Origin: Edaphobacter flagellatus
Lineage (GTDB): Bacteria; Acidobacteriota; Terriglobia; Terriglobales; Acidobacteriaceae
Assembly: GCF_025264665.1 (NCBI RefSeq)
Contig: NZ_CP073697.1
Coordinates: 434,001 to 498,000 of the forward strand
Reading direction: 5' to 3'
Length of the DNA stretch: 64,000 nucleotides
This document shows positions 9,101 through 19,546 of the stretch, one piece after another; position 1 is the stretch's first letter; each line of letters starts with the position of its first letter. Under the pieces are notes generated by a model. It was given only the letters and a program-made list of their open reading frames with translations. It made no database searches and had not been told where the DNA came from. Position numbers and translations under genes: made by a program.

Positions 9101-9794
9101 GGCAACCTTCAAGCGAACCACCGGCCCGCTCGAGTTCCTTGCCAGCTACACCTTCTCCAAGTCTTACGATCAGACGTCCAGTATCCAGGAGCAGGTTGAT
9201 CCATACGACTACCGCCGTCTCGATGGCATCTCTGCCTTCGACATCAAACACAACTTCGTCATCAGCTACAGCTACGCACTTCCCTTCGAGCACTTCTTCC
9301 GCCCAGGTCGTTTGACCAGCGGATGGAATCTGTCCGGAGTAACACGCTTCGCAACCGGTCTCCCTGTCACATTCGCAAGCTCAGGAGATAACTATCTCGT
9401 CCAGGTGCAGAATAACGGCGTAAACGGCATCAGCATCGACATGCCGAACTACGACGGGACGGGGTTCGACATCAACCACAACCCGCGCAATGGAAAACCG
9501 TATTTCAACACCGCCGCATTTACGCCCAATGCCCTCGGCACACAAGGCAATTCCAAGCGGCGTATGTTCTACGGCCCCGGAATCGACAACTACGACATGG
9601 CTCTGCAAAAGATCACGCGAGTAACCGAAGGACGCTCGCTGGAGCTTCGCATGGAAATGTTCAACGTCTTCAACCACGCGCAGTTCTACCCAAACGCCTC
9701 GGTCGACGGAAACATCAGCAATGCAACCTTTGGTCACGTTCTGCGTGCCGCCGATCCACGCATCGGTCAGATTGCTGCAAGGTTCCGCTTCTGA
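6153..9794 (+). CDS. Oar-like TonB-dependent outer-membrane receptor with carboxypeptidase-regulatory domain
   Basis: 1213 aa from the ATG at 6153, chosen because it follows GGAGAAAG at good spacing; the open frame continues 13 codons upstream. Residues 1-35 are polar, followed by a hydrophobic export segment ending in HANAQ (about 57). Next come a carboxypeptidase-regulatory-like domain (GGRIAGTVKDPSGAVI to YELDVIADGF, about 60-130), a plug region with IPLNGRSYTDLLAVQAGVSP, and a long beta-barrel rich in aromatic and Asn residues that ends in a C-terminal Phe, as expected for BAM-assembled barrels. This family is greatly expanded in Acidobacteriota and is usually linked to uptake of large or polymeric substrates; the ligand is unknown. 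Monocistronic, with a strong terminator after the stop. The 35-residue polar N-terminus before the signal core is unusually long. Confidence 0.88.
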   Translation: MEHRKLFDDAWTYNTNLRAEDGAPRHNRRSDLQELVIVPLGFLVAVVLIWFAASIHANAQTGGRIAGTVKDPSGAVIANSSVTLIHLGTRMTQDTKSNASGVFTFPVVPIGQYELDVIADGFAPYKQTSQLKIDVNSALAIDVVLQVAGDNSSVTISENTAEVHTTDTQLGQTIQSKQILDIPLNGRSYTDLLAVQAGVSPITTSSAGNSSSGGGFGSVPAAGQSNTGQFSIHGQRESDNAYNLNGASVQETIGQQAGIIPNLDSIAEFRILSSNVDAEYGSFTGGIINVVTKSGTNSFHGSVFEFFRNTHLDARNYFSPERAAFHQNQYGATIGGPIRKEKIFFFADYQGQRSTQGIETGYVNVPSMANRQGDFGSASAFTGVVNGPYLAQTLSTRLGYQVTQGESFSQIFPDGIIPKRAWGRAPQKMLQYIPMPNIGVDKFSSGAYKRTLNDNKYGARVDFNSPRFGASSIYFFHNPYHLDDPYPSTLGGATVPGNGFAYNALSFGSDSTLVFSNIRTFGPNTVNEARLGLTRLDNKIGQPKGGVGVTLADQGIQAGGQGIIQGFPQQAGVEALIFNTFTVGTNPFSLGQVNSTYDLSDSISHVWRNHNFKAGGRYIWYKVKQNPNLVANGTYTFAAAGTQSTGNDYADFLLGLPDYYSQQSSPTFYESAANGALFAQDSLRIRPTLTINYGIRWDYVTPWAEKYHQTTTFVEGVQSATFPGAPLGYLVPGDPLPGRGRIPAGIAPTPLNNFSPRFGLAYSPGVTEGFIGKLTGGPGKTSIRLGGGRFFTSPQGLTVAYPTGNPPYGLTYTSPEAPVMETPFIGALTGTQYLQQFPVNVPSYNVSPSNPDNNVDWSRYVPISGAGSVYYKNKTSYAMQYNLTIERQIGENTVASIGYIGSLGRHLLTVRSANPGNPALCLSLSQPSDVAPGSPLCGPFTENLVFTRADGTVVNGTRSPFPNTIGTDAYYQNMGNSHYNGLEATFKRTTGPLEFLASYTFSKSYDQTSSIQEQVDPYDYRRLDGISAFDIKHNFVISYSYALPFEHFFRPGRLTSGWNLSGVTRFATGLPVTFASSGDNYLVQVQNNGVNGISIDMPNYDGTGFDINHNPRNGKPYFNTAAFTPNALGTQGNSKRRMFYGPGIDNYDMALQKITRVTEGRSLELRMEMFNVFNHAQFYPNASVDGNISNATFGHVLRAADPRIGQIAARFRF

Positions 9795-9813
9795 TCAGGC
9801 TAAGCACTTAACA

Positions 9814-9848
9814 ACAAGAAGGGCCACGATGATCGTGGCCCTTCTTGT
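9814..9848. terminator. Bidirectional intrinsic terminator between the receptor gene and pnp
   Basis: A perfect 17-bp inverted repeat (9814-9830 with 9832-9848) has a one-base centre at 9831. The arms begin with ACAAGAAGGGCC, so each strand gives a GC-rich stem with a U-rich 3' flank. It lies 20 bp after the receptor stop and 20 bp after the pnp stop, which converge here. Confidence 0.9.
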
Positions 9849-9867
9849 TTTGCTTTGCCCTAATTGG

Positions 9868-12264
<2,397 letters not shown>

Positions 12265-12341
12265 AGTGTTCTCTCTTTTCTCTTCGTATTGGAAACTTGT
12301 TCGTGCGCGTCATAGGACAATCTGTTCCGCTGACGCTAAAA

Positions 12342-12398
12342 AGAGTGCAGGCTGCCTTCGGCCCGTTCTAGCTCCAGACCGTAGGCAGGCTGCACTCT
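12342..12398 (-). terminator. Long hairpin with T-run in the rpsO-pnp intergenic region
   Basis: Arms at 12342-12357 and 12383-12398 (16 nt each, AGAGTGCAGGCTGCCT against AGGCAGGCTGCACTCT) pair with a single mismatch. On the minus strand the stem is followed directly by five T, so it can act as an intrinsic terminator after rpsO or as an attenuator ahead of pnp. In E. coli the same place holds the RNase III-processed hairpin through which PNPase represses itself; a comparable role here is inferred. The rest of the 336-bp gap (12265-12600) shows nothing else recognisable. Confidence 0.7.
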
Positions 12399-12600
12399 GT
12401 TAATTTCTTCATGGGATGATTCGGCTTCAGCCGGCTCGCATCGTCCAGCCTTCATGGCAATCGTTCCACTTGCCACGAGTGACTTCATCAGCGGCTCCAG
12501 CAATTGGGCAGTTTTTTGTAGCCCTCAGCGGAATCTGCTGCCGGAATAAAGCAGGCCGAGCATGCTTCCATGGTTGAAATGATGTCTCCGGGAATGCGGG

Positions 12601-12867
12601 TTACTTGCGGATACCCAGCTTGCCGATCACATCGCGATAGCGGTCGGCATCGCACTTCTTCAGATAATCCAGCAGACGACGGCGCTTGCTCACGAGCATC
12701 AGCAGCCCGCGACGCGATCCGTGGTCCTTCTTGTGGGTCTTGAAGTGCTCGGTCAGCTCACCGATACGCTCGCTCAGAATCGCAATCTGAACCTCTGGGC
12801 TCCCGGTGTCCGAGTCGTGTGTGCGAAATTTCGCAATAATGTCAGTTTTCTTGGCAGGTGCTAGCAC
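12601..12867 (-). CDS. rpsO: 30S ribosomal protein S15
   Basis: 88 aa, full length and highly conserved: [34 protein letters not shown] and [13 protein letters not shown] are classic S15 segments that contact 16S rRNA helices 20-22. The start codon is GTG, with AGGAG 12 nt upstream, a rather long spacing; no ATG is available. It lies upstream of pnp on the same strand, the conserved rpsO-pnp order. In other bacteria S15 represses its own translation through its leader; no such structure was resolved here. Confidence 0.97.
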   Translation of the reverse strand: MLAPAKKTDIIAKFRTHDSDTGSPEVQIAILSERIGELTEHFKTHKKDHGSRRGLLMLVSKRRRLLDYLKKCDADRYRDVIGKLGIRK

Positions 12868-13001
12868 AGCTTTCGTTTACTCCTGATTCTTCTAGTCCAC
12901 TTTAGTGTTGCTAAAAGAATAACATCGCCCGCAAGTGCAGGCAATGAGCACCCCGCTCCCCGCAGATTGTCCATCTCCCGGACACCGCAAAGTCGCCTGC
13001 T

Positions 13002-13232
13002 TCAGGGCCTACGCTGTTCCGTGGAGTAGCCACGCATCTCGCCCAGCCAGCGCAAAAACCTTGCCGCCTGCCGCTTCTCGCCCCATGCCAGCGCCCAGAA
13101 GTCCTTCAGCGTCACCGCCTCGGCCCACTTGCCCGAGTATGTTTCCAGACGCCACCTCAGGTACGGGCTTCGCCACGGCCGCAGCCGATGCCCCTTCGTC
13201 GCTTGCCAGATGAACCGTATCCCTTCCATCAT
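13002..13232 (-). CDS. Small basic, Trp/Arg-rich protein of unknown function
   Basis: 76 aa starting at either of two adjacent ATG codons behind GAGAGAG. The sequence is strikingly rich in Arg, Trp and aromatic residues (GHRLRPWRSPYLRWR, then FWALAWGEKRQAARFLRWLG), has no signal peptide or clear membrane segment, and ends in a polar tail. From general recall, a similar GHRLRPWRSPYLRWR protein occurs in other acidobacterial genomes, which favours a real gene, but no function is known to me. The composition would suit binding to RNA, DNA or anionic membrane surfaces; that is speculation. It is divergent from the DinB-like gene with 29 bp between them. Confidence 0.6.
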   Translation of the reverse strand: MMEGIRFIWQATKGHRLRPWRSPYLRWRLETYSGKWAEAVTLKDFWALAWGEKRQAARFLRWLGEMRGYSTEQRRP

Positions 13233-13261
13233 CTCTCTCAGTGTAACCTTCGTGCCACGCT

Positions 13262-13789
13262 GTGAATTCCACCCTCGACCAACTCGAACACGATCTCTCT
13301 GCCTCTCTCAGCGGCCTCAATGCCAACCAGACCCAGTTCCACCTCACCGACGACACAACGCGCTGGAGCATTCAGCAGATCGTCCAGCATCTACTGCTCA
13401 CGTACAACTCCACAGCAACCGCGCTCGAATCCCGCCTTGCCAAAGGCCGTCCCACTTTCTCCAGGCCCAGGCCACAACACCGCGCCATACAGTTCGTCGT
13501 TCTAACTCTGGGCCGTATGCCCGGTGGCCGGCAGGCGCCTCCTGAAGTCACACCGTCCCTAGAAACAACACCGCTCTCAGGCGAGCAGCTCACCCACGAA
13601 GTGATAAAAGCGCTTCTCCGCCTCGATGACATCTTCACCCAGGCCGAAGAAACCTTCGGCTCCATTCCCTGCCAGAGCCACTTCGTTCTCGGCCCTCTCA
13701 GCGCATCTCAGTGGCGACGCTTCCACCTCACGCACGGACGCCATCACATCCGGCAGATCCTTGCCATCCGCCGCGCCCACCGCCTCTAA
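13262..13789 (+). CDS. DinB-superfamily protein (DUF1569-like)
   Basis: 175 aa. A four-helix DinB-like fold is indicated by WSIQQIVQHLLLTYNS with a candidate metal His and the late HGRHHIRQI segment with the H-x3-H pair that completes the family's three-His metal site. Such proteins are metal-dependent enzymes in some cases (for example thiol-dependent transferases such as BstA-like members), but most are uncharacterised. Start GTG; the reading frame is open only a short way upstream. The last 4 bp overlap the convergent stop of the 13786-14199 gene. Confidence 0.72.
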   Translation: MNSTLDQLEHDLSASLSGLNANQTQFHLTDDTTRWSIQQIVQHLLLTYNSTATALESRLAKGRPTFSRPRPQHRAIQFVVLTLGRMPGGRQAPPEVTPSLETTPLSGEQLTHEVIKALLRLDDIFTQAEETFGSIPCQSHFVLGPLSASQWRRFHLTHGRHHIRQILAIRRAHRL

Positions 13790-14199
13790 TCTTCCGGCTC
13801 CGTCAGGTCTTCCTCAACGCGCAGGTAGCGGCGCATATAACGAAGCGGCTCCTCAGCCATCGCCAGTTCACGCAGATGATACCGCCACGCGTCCTCACGC
13901 GCGCTCCGCCGCGTATAGGCCTTGCGCGTCACCGTGGCAACGCTCCCATCAGGCATCTTTCGCTTGAAGGTCTGCGTCGGCACCTCGAAGGTCATCGTCT
14001 CGCCCGCCTTCCAGAAGTGCGAAGCAAACTCATGCGAGAACAGCAAAGCGTAGTAGCGTTTTTCCTTCGCCAGCGTCTCGATCGCCGCCTGTCCGTCTGT
14101 CCATGGCAACCCGAGCTTCGCAACATACCATTTCTTAAAAGGAAACCCATTGGCATGCGCCTGGCCCACCAGCAACTGTAACAACTCAGCTCGTGTCAT
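13786..14199 (-). CDS. Conserved hypothetical protein with FSHEFASHFW motif
   Basis: 137 aa, start ATG behind AAGGA. Two parts are visible: a short helical N-terminus (AELLQLLVGQAHANGFPFKKWYV) and a central YYALLFSHEFASHFWKAGE segment followed by a basic EDAWRYHLRELAMAEEPLRYMRRYL C-terminus. No signal peptide or membrane helix. I do not recognise a characterised family. The conserved-looking aromatic core and good ribosome site support a real gene. Convergent with the DinB-like gene (4-bp overlap). Confidence 0.62.
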   Translation of the reverse strand: MTRAELLQLLVGQAHANGFPFKKWYVAKLGLPWTDGQAAIETLAKEKRYYALLFSHEFASHFWKAGETMTFEVPTQTFKRKMPDGSVATVTRKAYTRRSAREDAWRYHLRELAMAEEPLRYMRRYLRVEEDLTEPED

Positions 14200-14323
14200 C
14201 GGAGTCCTTGGAGTCCTTCAATGCAGAATGAAAATACACTCGGGAGCCACCGTGCCAGGACCCGCGCTTTTACGGCTGCGAACGTCTAACATAGGACGAG
14301 TTATACACCGACTCTACGAATAA

Positions 14324-15574
14324 ATGATGCCGACAAGCCGCCGCACCGTTTTCTATCTCTCCTCTCGTTCCCTGCGTACCATTCTGGGTTCCGTTTTGGT
14401 GCTGTTGACTGCCGTCACTTCCCTGCGCGCACAGGTCAACCCGCACACCGATCCCCTCAACCTCACTCCCGAGGTCCGCGAAGCCCACATCCACTTCTAC
14501 AACCTCGACTATGACGGTGCTCTCTCCCGCTTCGAGGCCATCCAGCGCGCCAATCCGCAGAACCCCATGGCGACCAACTACGTCCTCTTCACGCTCGTCT
14601 TCCGCGAGCTCTACCACCAGGACCTGCTAGACACCACCTACTACGCACACGACTCCTTCCTCACCTCCAAGCGCAACGTCCCCGTCCCCCAGGCCACGCG
14701 CGACCGTATCGAACAGCTCACCAATCAGGCCATTGCACAAGCCGACCAGATCATCAAACAGAACCCCAACGATGCAAACGCCTACTTCGCACGCGGCTAT
14801 GCCAAAGGCATGCACGCATCCTTCATCACCCTCGTCGATCACAGCTACGTCGGTGCCGCCCGCCAGGGTCTCTCCTCACGTCAGGACAGCGAACAGGCCC
14901 TCCGCATCGACCCCAACTACGCCGACGCCAAGATGGCCGTTGGCATCCAGCAGTTCGCTGTCGCCTCCCTTCCACGCATTCTCCGCATCATGATCGGCAT
15001 CACCGGCGTCACCGGCAACAAAGAAAAAGGCCTCGACCTCCTGCGTGAATGCGCTGCTCACGGCACCGTCAATCCCATCGAGTGCCGCACCGCGCTCTCC
15101 CTCTTCCTCCGCCACGATGCCCGCTACCCCGAAGCTCTCGCCGTCCAGCACGGCCTCGCGCAGGACTACCCCCACGACTACCTCTTCCGCCTCGAAGAAG
15201 CCAATCTCACCAAGGACAAAGGCGACGGCCCCGGAGCCATCGCCGCCTACAAGCGAGTCCTCGACGACGCCCGCAAGCCTGGCTTCTTCGTCGACCCGCG
15301 TTTGCAGATGACATACTTCGGACTCGCCGACACACAACGCGGCCAGAACCTCATCGCCGATGCGGCACAGAACTACCTCAACGCCGCCGCCCAGCCCAAG
15401 TGCAGCGACTGGCTCAAGCGCCGCGCCCAGCTCAATGCCGGTGAGATGTTCGATCTGCTCCACCAGCGCGACAAGGCCGTCGAACAATACAAACAGGCCT
15501 CCGCCGGTGGAGGCGACCAGTCCCAGGCCGACACCGCCCGCAAGTACCTCAAGACTCCCTACACCGGAAGCTGA
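14324..15574 (+). CDS. Secreted tetratricopeptide-repeat protein
   Basis: 416 aa; two adjacent ATG codons at the start with no strong ribosome site. An N-terminal signal segment (LRTILGSVLVLLTAVTSLRAQ) is followed by a helical protein with TPR-like units, for example EAHIHFYNLDYDGALSRFEAIQRANPQN, IAQADQIIKQNPNDANAYFARGYAKG and SEQALRIDPNYADAKMAVG, and further units near the C-terminus (DKAVEQYKQASAGG). Probably a periplasmic scaffold. There is no enzymatic motif. Monocistronic, with a short palindrome (15602-15621) after the stop. Confidence 0.75.
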   Translation: MMPTSRRTVFYLSSRSLRTILGSVLVLLTAVTSLRAQVNPHTDPLNLTPEVREAHIHFYNLDYDGALSRFEAIQRANPQNPMATNYVLFTLVFRELYHQDLLDTTYYAHDSFLTSKRNVPVPQATRDRIEQLTNQAIAQADQIIKQNPNDANAYFARGYAKGMHASFITLVDHSYVGAARQGLSSRQDSEQALRIDPNYADAKMAVGIQQFAVASLPRILRIMIGITGVTGNKEKGLDLLRECAAHGTVNPIECRTALSLFLRHDARYPEALAVQHGLAQDYPHDYLFRLEEANLTKDKGDGPGAIAAYKRVLDDARKPGFFVDPRLQMTYFGLADTQRGQNLIADAAQNYLNAAAQPKCSDWLKRRAQLNAGEMFDLLHQRDKAVEQYKQASAGGGDQSQADTARKYLKTPYTGS

Positions 15575-15601
15575 TCTTATCGGGCAGTTTTAGCTGAGTC
15601 G

Positions 15602-15673
15602 CTATAGATGAGCATCTATAGAAAGTGTCATTCCGAGCGAGCCGAGGCGAGTCGAGGAATCCCCGCATTTTGC
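15602..15673. repeat. Palindrome plus intergenic repeat of the GGAATGACAC family (copy 1)
   Basis: CTATAGATG (15602-15610) and CATCTATAG (15613-15621) form a perfect 9-bp hairpin with a 2-nt loop. Directly after it, 15625-15673 is a reverse-orientation copy of a GC-rich intergenic repeat beginning GTGTCATTCCGAGCGA and ending in CCCCGCATTTTGC. Two more copies occur near 35.95 and 37.82 kb. Confidence 0.65.
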
Positions 15674-15815
15674 AGGACGCTCATTAGCGCCAACAGAGAC
15701 GGCAACCTGCAATACTTATGACGCGAACTTTCCTTCCCATCTCCGCGTATCTCCCCTGGGGAGTTGCACCAAAGCTGTGACAAAATAAAAACGCGCTCCC
15801 CTTAGGAGATCTCCC

Positions 15816-16127
15816 ATGTTCTGTACTCGTTGTGGCAAGCCATTGGATCCATCTTCCCGCTTCTGCCCCGCTTGTGGTGCTCCGATTGCGGATACCGCGA
15901 CGCCTCCGCCTCCCTTTAGCTATACCGGCCAACTCCTGCGTCCGCGCAATAACCGCATGATCGCCGGTGTCTGCGCCGCCTTCGCCCGGCAGTACGGATG
16001 GGACGTCACTCTTGTCCGCATCATCGTCGCGATCATCTGTCTCAGCGGTGCCGGAGCCCTCGCTTATTTCATCGCTTGGATCATCATTCCCGAAGAGCCC
16101 TACGCCCTGCCCACCAACGGCAACTGA
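15816..16127 (+). CDS. Zinc-ribbon PspC-domain membrane protein
   Basis: 103 aa. The N-terminus is a zinc ribbon with two CxxC pairs (MFCTRCGKPLD, FCPACGAPIAD), followed by a short Pro-rich linker and a PspC domain (about 42-95): LLRPRNNRMIAGVCAAFARQYGWDVTLVRIIVAI and a membrane helix GAGALAYFIAWIIIPEEP. PspC-like proteins act in envelope-stress signalling at the inner membrane. No other phage-shock gene is adjacent. The ATG follows TTAGGAGATCTCCC, a good ribosome site. lysA starts 17 bp downstream and may be co-transcribed. Confidence 0.85.
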   Translation: MFCTRCGKPLDPSSRFCPACGAPIADTATPPPPFSYTGQLLRPRNNRMIAGVCAAFARQYGWDVTLVRIIVAIICLSGAGALAYFIAWIIIPEEPYALPTNGN

Positions 16128-16144
16128 AAGAGAGCAACAGCATT

Positions 16145-17440
16145 TTGAAGAAGGCCGCCGCAAAGAAGCAAGCATCCCCCATCGATGCACGCCCCTTCAC
16201 CTATCGCAACCGCACGCTTCATTGCGATTCGGTCAGCCTCGCGGCACTCGCCGCCGAGTATGCAACGCCGCTCTACGTCTACTCGGCGCAGCAGATCGCC
16301 TATCGCTTCCAGCTCTTCCAGCAGGCCTTCGCCTCGCGCCCACACACCGTCTGCTACGCCGTTAAAGCCAATTCCTCGCTCGCCATCCTGCGCCTGCTCG
16401 GCAAACAGGGTGCAGGCTTCGACATCGTCTCCGGCGGCGAGCTCGAGCGCGTGCGCAAAGCGCACAAGCCTGCGCTCAAAAAAGTCGTCTTCTCCGGCGT
16501 CGGCAAGCAGGCGTGGGAGATCGACGCCGCCCTCAAAGCCGGCATCCTCCAGTTCAATGTCGAGTCCGAGATGGAGCTCGACCTCCTCGCCGCACGTGCC
16601 GAATCCCTCGGAATCCGCGCCCGCTTCGCTCTCCGCGTCAACCCAGACGTCTTCGCCGAAACCCACCCCTACATCTCCACAGGCCTCTCCGAGCACAAGT
16701 TCGGCATCGACATCAAGGCAGCCCGCGCCATCTACCGCCGCGCCGCCAAATCCAAATGGCTCGAGCCCTACGGCGTCTCCGTCCACATCGGCTCGCAGAT
16801 CCGCAAGGTCGATCCCTTCGCCGCTGCACTCGAACGCGTCACCGCACTCGTCGCCCAGCTTCGTCGCGACGGCCACGACATTCGCGCCATCGACGCCGGT
16901 GGCGGCCTCGGCATCGACTATTCCGACGCTCCCTTTGACGCAGCACACCAGGTCGAGCGCTATGCCGCAGCTCTCGCCAAAGGCCTCGCCGACGAAAAGG
17001 CCCATCTCCTCCTCGAGCCCGGCCGCTTCCTCGTCGCGCAGGCAGGAGCGCTCCTCACCCGCGTCCTCGTCGTCAAAAAGAACGGCAGAAAAACCTTCGT
17101 CATCACCGACGCCGCGATGAACGACCTCATCCGTCCCGCGCTCTACCACGCGCACCACGAGATCGTCCCCGTCCGCCAGTCCAGCGGAAAATCCATCACC
17201 GCCGACATCGTAGGCCCCGTCTGCGAATCCGGCGACTTCTTCGCCCGCGACCGCGCTATCGCTGCAGTCAAACCCGGTGACCTCGTAGCTCTCCTCGACG
17301 CTGGAGCCTACGGCATGAGCCTCTCCTCCAACTACAACTCCCGCCCCCGCCCCGCCGAAGTCCTCGTCGAAGGCACCAAAGCCAAACTCATTCGGCGCCG
17401 CGAAACCGTGCGCGACCAGCTCGCCCCCGAACTTCTCTAG
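16145..17440 (+). CDS. lysA: Diaminopimelate decarboxylase
   Basis: 431 aa if started at the TTG at 16145; the frame is open further upstream, but that part overlaps the PspC gene and does not look like LysA. It decarboxylates meso-diaminopimelate to L-lysine with PLP, the last lysine-biosynthesis step. Motifs: CYAVKANSS (PLP lysine), SVHIGSQI, DAGGGLGIDY (glycine-rich phosphate loop), LEPGRFLVA, CESGDFFARDR, and the C-terminal DAGAYGMSLSSNYNSRPRPAE with the active-site Tyr. A typical monofunctional enzyme. No ATG is in a suitable place, so the exact start is uncertain. Confidence 0.93.
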   Translation: MKKAAAKKQASPIDARPFTYRNRTLHCDSVSLAALAAEYATPLYVYSAQQIAYRFQLFQQAFASRPHTVCYAVKANSSLAILRLLGKQGAGFDIVSGGELERVRKAHKPALKKVVFSGVGKQAWEIDAALKAGILQFNVESEMELDLLAARAESLGIRARFALRVNPDVFAETHPYISTGLSEHKFGIDIKAARAIYRRAAKSKWLEPYGVSVHIGSQIRKVDPFAAALERVTALVAQLRRDGHDIRAIDAGGGLGIDYSDAPFDAAHQVERYAAALAKGLADEKAHLLLEPGRFLVAQAGALLTRVLVVKKNGRKTFVITDAAMNDLIRPALYHAHHEIVPVRQSSGKSITADIVGPVCESGDFFARDRAIAAVKPGDLVALLDAGAYGMSLSSNYNSRPRPAEVLVEGTKAKLIRRRETVRDQLAPELL

Positions 17441-17500
17441 CTTCGCTATCGCCACCACAAGCTACAGAACGTGTCATCCTGCGCGAAGCGGCACAGCCGC

Positions 17501-18451
17501 TCATAGCCTGCTCCCACGCATAATCCCATCCCTCACCGCCGCCAGCGGAGCCGTAGCATCCAACTCCACTCCCTCTCCCACGCGCCGCACTCCAAGCTCC
17601 TTCCACAAAGCATCCAGATCAACCCGCACAGGAGCATCGCTCCACTTCGCATACATCTGCGTCAGCACCCGCGTCCCTGTCGCCTTGTCCCCAATCTCGA
17701 ACGCACGCTCAATCGGCCAATCCTGATCGATCGTTCCGCCTGCCTCCACGATTGCCCTTAAAGCATCCTGCAGACCTTTCCTGTTCTTCGTCTCTTTTCG
17801 AATCTCAACATCGGCAGCAAGACAAAACAGCGCGCCGCCCCAATAGGTCCGCCCCCACGTATGCGTCCGGTCCAGCCCCTCGTCCCCACTCTGCGGCTCG
17901 CCCTTCGGCATCCCATCCATCATGTCCCGCCACGCTGCCTTCGCCGAAAGCTCTCCTGCCTGCACCCGGGCAATCGGCTCAACATAGGTAGCCAATCCCT
18001 CCTCCATCCAATGGTGCTCATCCGAAAGATTCGGAAAGGCCATATGCGACAGCTCATGCGTGATCATCCAGTCGTCGGCCAACTCCTTCTCCGTCGTCTG
18101 TTGACCAAGACTGATCCTCGTGAATCCCGCAAACCCTCCCACACCACCCCACGTCGTCCCACGAAAGACGCCATGACGGTCCCGAACCGGAACAATCAGA
18201 ACCCGGGCTCTCGCAACGGGAAACCTCCCGTAATACATCGCCACCGCGTGTGCCGCGCCCTTGATCCGCTCAACCACTGGCCCGATCCCAAGGTCCAGTG
18301 GCCCCTGCGCAAAATCAACCTGGATCGTCGCGCCCCCCACAGAAACCTCATGAGACGAATCCACCTTCCCATCGCCCCGAAACTGCAGCGCGTATCCGGC
18401 TACGGCCAGCACAAGCGCCCCCGCTCCCACCCATCGCCTCTTTGAGCTCAT
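17501..18451 (-). CDS. Secreted or anchored HExxH metallopeptidase (peptidase MA-like)
   Basis: 316 aa. A short hydrophobic N-terminal segment (WVGAGALVLAVAGYALQ) serves as signal or anchor. The gluzincin zinc site is visible: ITHELSHMAF (HExxH) and HHWMEEGLATYVEP, about 17 residues further, giving the third ligand Glu. The N-terminal half (VERIKGAAHAVAMYYGRFP) resembles the peptidase MA family. Substrate unknown; it likely acts in the periplasm. Convergent with lysA; the 60-bp gap holds a GCGGC/GCCGC hairpin within a GTGTCATCCTGCGCGAAGC element. Confidence 0.8.
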   Translation of the reverse strand: MSSKRRWVGAGALVLAVAGYALQFRGDGKVDSSHEVSVGGATIQVDFAQGPLDLGIGPVVERIKGAAHAVAMYYGRFPVARARVLIVPVRDRHGVFRGTTWGGVGGFAGFTRISLGQQTTEKELADDWMITHELSHMAFPNLSDEHHWMEEGLATYVEPIARVQAGELSAKAAWRDMMDGMPKGEPQSGDEGLDRTHTWGRTYWGGALFCLAADVEIRKETKNRKGLQDALRAIVEAGGTIDQDWPIERAFEIGDKATGTRVLTQMYAKWSDAPVRVDLDALWKELGVRRVGEGVELDATAPLAAVRDGIMRGSRL

Positions 18452-18572
18452 CCGCAGACCGCCTCACCCGTTCGACGGCTTCCGGTCGCTCGTGGATACA
18501 ACAAACTCCCGGTCAAAAAATCCTGTCAAGTCCCCTTTTCCCCTAATCCAATAAAACTAATAGGGTTACACG

Positions 18573-18744
18573 TTGCCGATTAATTTCGCCGGCTCGCTAT
18601 AATAGAAACAGGGCCCAAAGAGACGCTCTCGGAAGCGATCCCGAGACTGCGGGAACCAAGGTAACCGCGCCAATAACTCTTTTCGTCCTAAGACTTTGCG
18701 CAAATTCGTACGGGGTGGGAACCCTTCTCGCAACGTGCTAGAAT
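18573..18744 (+). promoter_or_regulatory. Two promoter-like elements and leader upstream of yebC
   Basis: Distal element: TTGCCG (18573-18578), 19-nt spacer, TATAAT (18598-18603), a perfect -10. Proximal element: an extended -10, TG-C-TAGAAT (18736-18744), about 30 nt upstream of the start codon. Between them lies a 130-nt leader with short hairpins (CTCGG/CCGAG and GCGG/CCGC). It does not match a riboswitch I know. The remainder of the 18452-18780 gap contains nothing else. Confidence 0.5.
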
Positions 18745-18780
18745 CGCAAGGTCGTAATTACACAAAGACTGAGGTTGTAC

Positions 18781-19521
18781 ATGTCCGGCCACTCAAAATG
18801 GGCGACGATTAAACATAAGAAGGGCGCCCTCGACGCCAAGCGCGGCAAGATATTTACCCGCCTGATCAAGGAAATCACCATCGCCGCCAAGCTCGGCGGA
18901 GGCGACCCCGACGGCAACCCGCGCCTGCGCAGCGCCATTGCCGCCGCCAAGGCCGAGAACATGCCGAACGATAATATCAAGCGTGCCATCCAGCGCGGCA
19001 CCGGTGAGCTTGAAGGCGCCAGCTACGAAGAAATCACCTACGAGGGTTACGGCCCCGGCGGCGTCGCCATCATCGTCGATGTCCTCACCGACAACAAAAA
19101 CCGTGCCGTCAGCGAAATCCGCCACGCCTTCTCAAAGAACGGCGGCAACCTCGGCGCCGAAGGTGCCGTCTCGTGGATGTTCACCAAGAAGGGCGTAATC
19201 ACCATCGCGAAAGACGCTGCCTCCGAAGAGAAGCTGACCGAGATCGTCCTCGAAGCCGGAGCTGAAGACCTATCCGACGAGGGGGAGAACTGGGAAGTCC
19301 TCACCGACCCCAAGGACTTTGAGGCTGTGACCAATGCCCTCAAAGCCGCCAACATCGCCACAGAGCACGCCGAGGTCACTAAGATCGCCTCGACCTACAC
19401 CAAGCTCGAAGGCGCACAGGCTAATGCCATGATTCGTCTTCTGGAGACGATCGAAGACCTCGACGACACGCAAAACGTCTACTCGAACTTCGATATGGAC
19501 GAAGCACCTGTCGCAGGCTGA
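18781..19521 (+). CDS. yebC: YebC/PmpR-family protein (transcription/translation factor)
   Basis: 246 aa from the ATG at 18781, which gives the conserved N-terminus [25 protein letters not shown]; a GAGG site lies 6 nt upstream. All three family domains are represented ([40 protein letters not shown]-terminal [19 protein letters not shown]). YebC proteins have been described as DNA-binding regulators and, more recently, as relieving ribosome stalling at proline stretches. It is often next to ruvC, which is not present here. A terminator follows the stop. Confidence 0.95.
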   Translation: MSGHSKWATIKHKKGALDAKRGKIFTRLIKEITIAAKLGGGDPDGNPRLRSAIAAAKAENMPNDNIKRAIQRGTGELEGASYEEITYEGYGPGGVAIIVDVLTDNKNRAVSEIRHAFSKNGGNLGAEGAVSWMFTKKGVITIAKDAASEEKLTEIVLEAGAEDLSDEGENWEVLTDPKDFEAVTNALKAANIATEHAEVTKIASTYTKLEGAQANAMIRLLETIEDLDDTQNVYSNFDMDEAPVAG

Positions 19522-19546
19522 GCCGAGCGGTCTATCGTATTTTGAG

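Noticed and set aside
16100-17458. 452-codon minus-strand ORF opposite lysA
   Set aside because: It is antisense to an intact lysA with all motifs; its acidic, Gly/Glu/Asp-rich sequence is the mirror of GC-rich codons.
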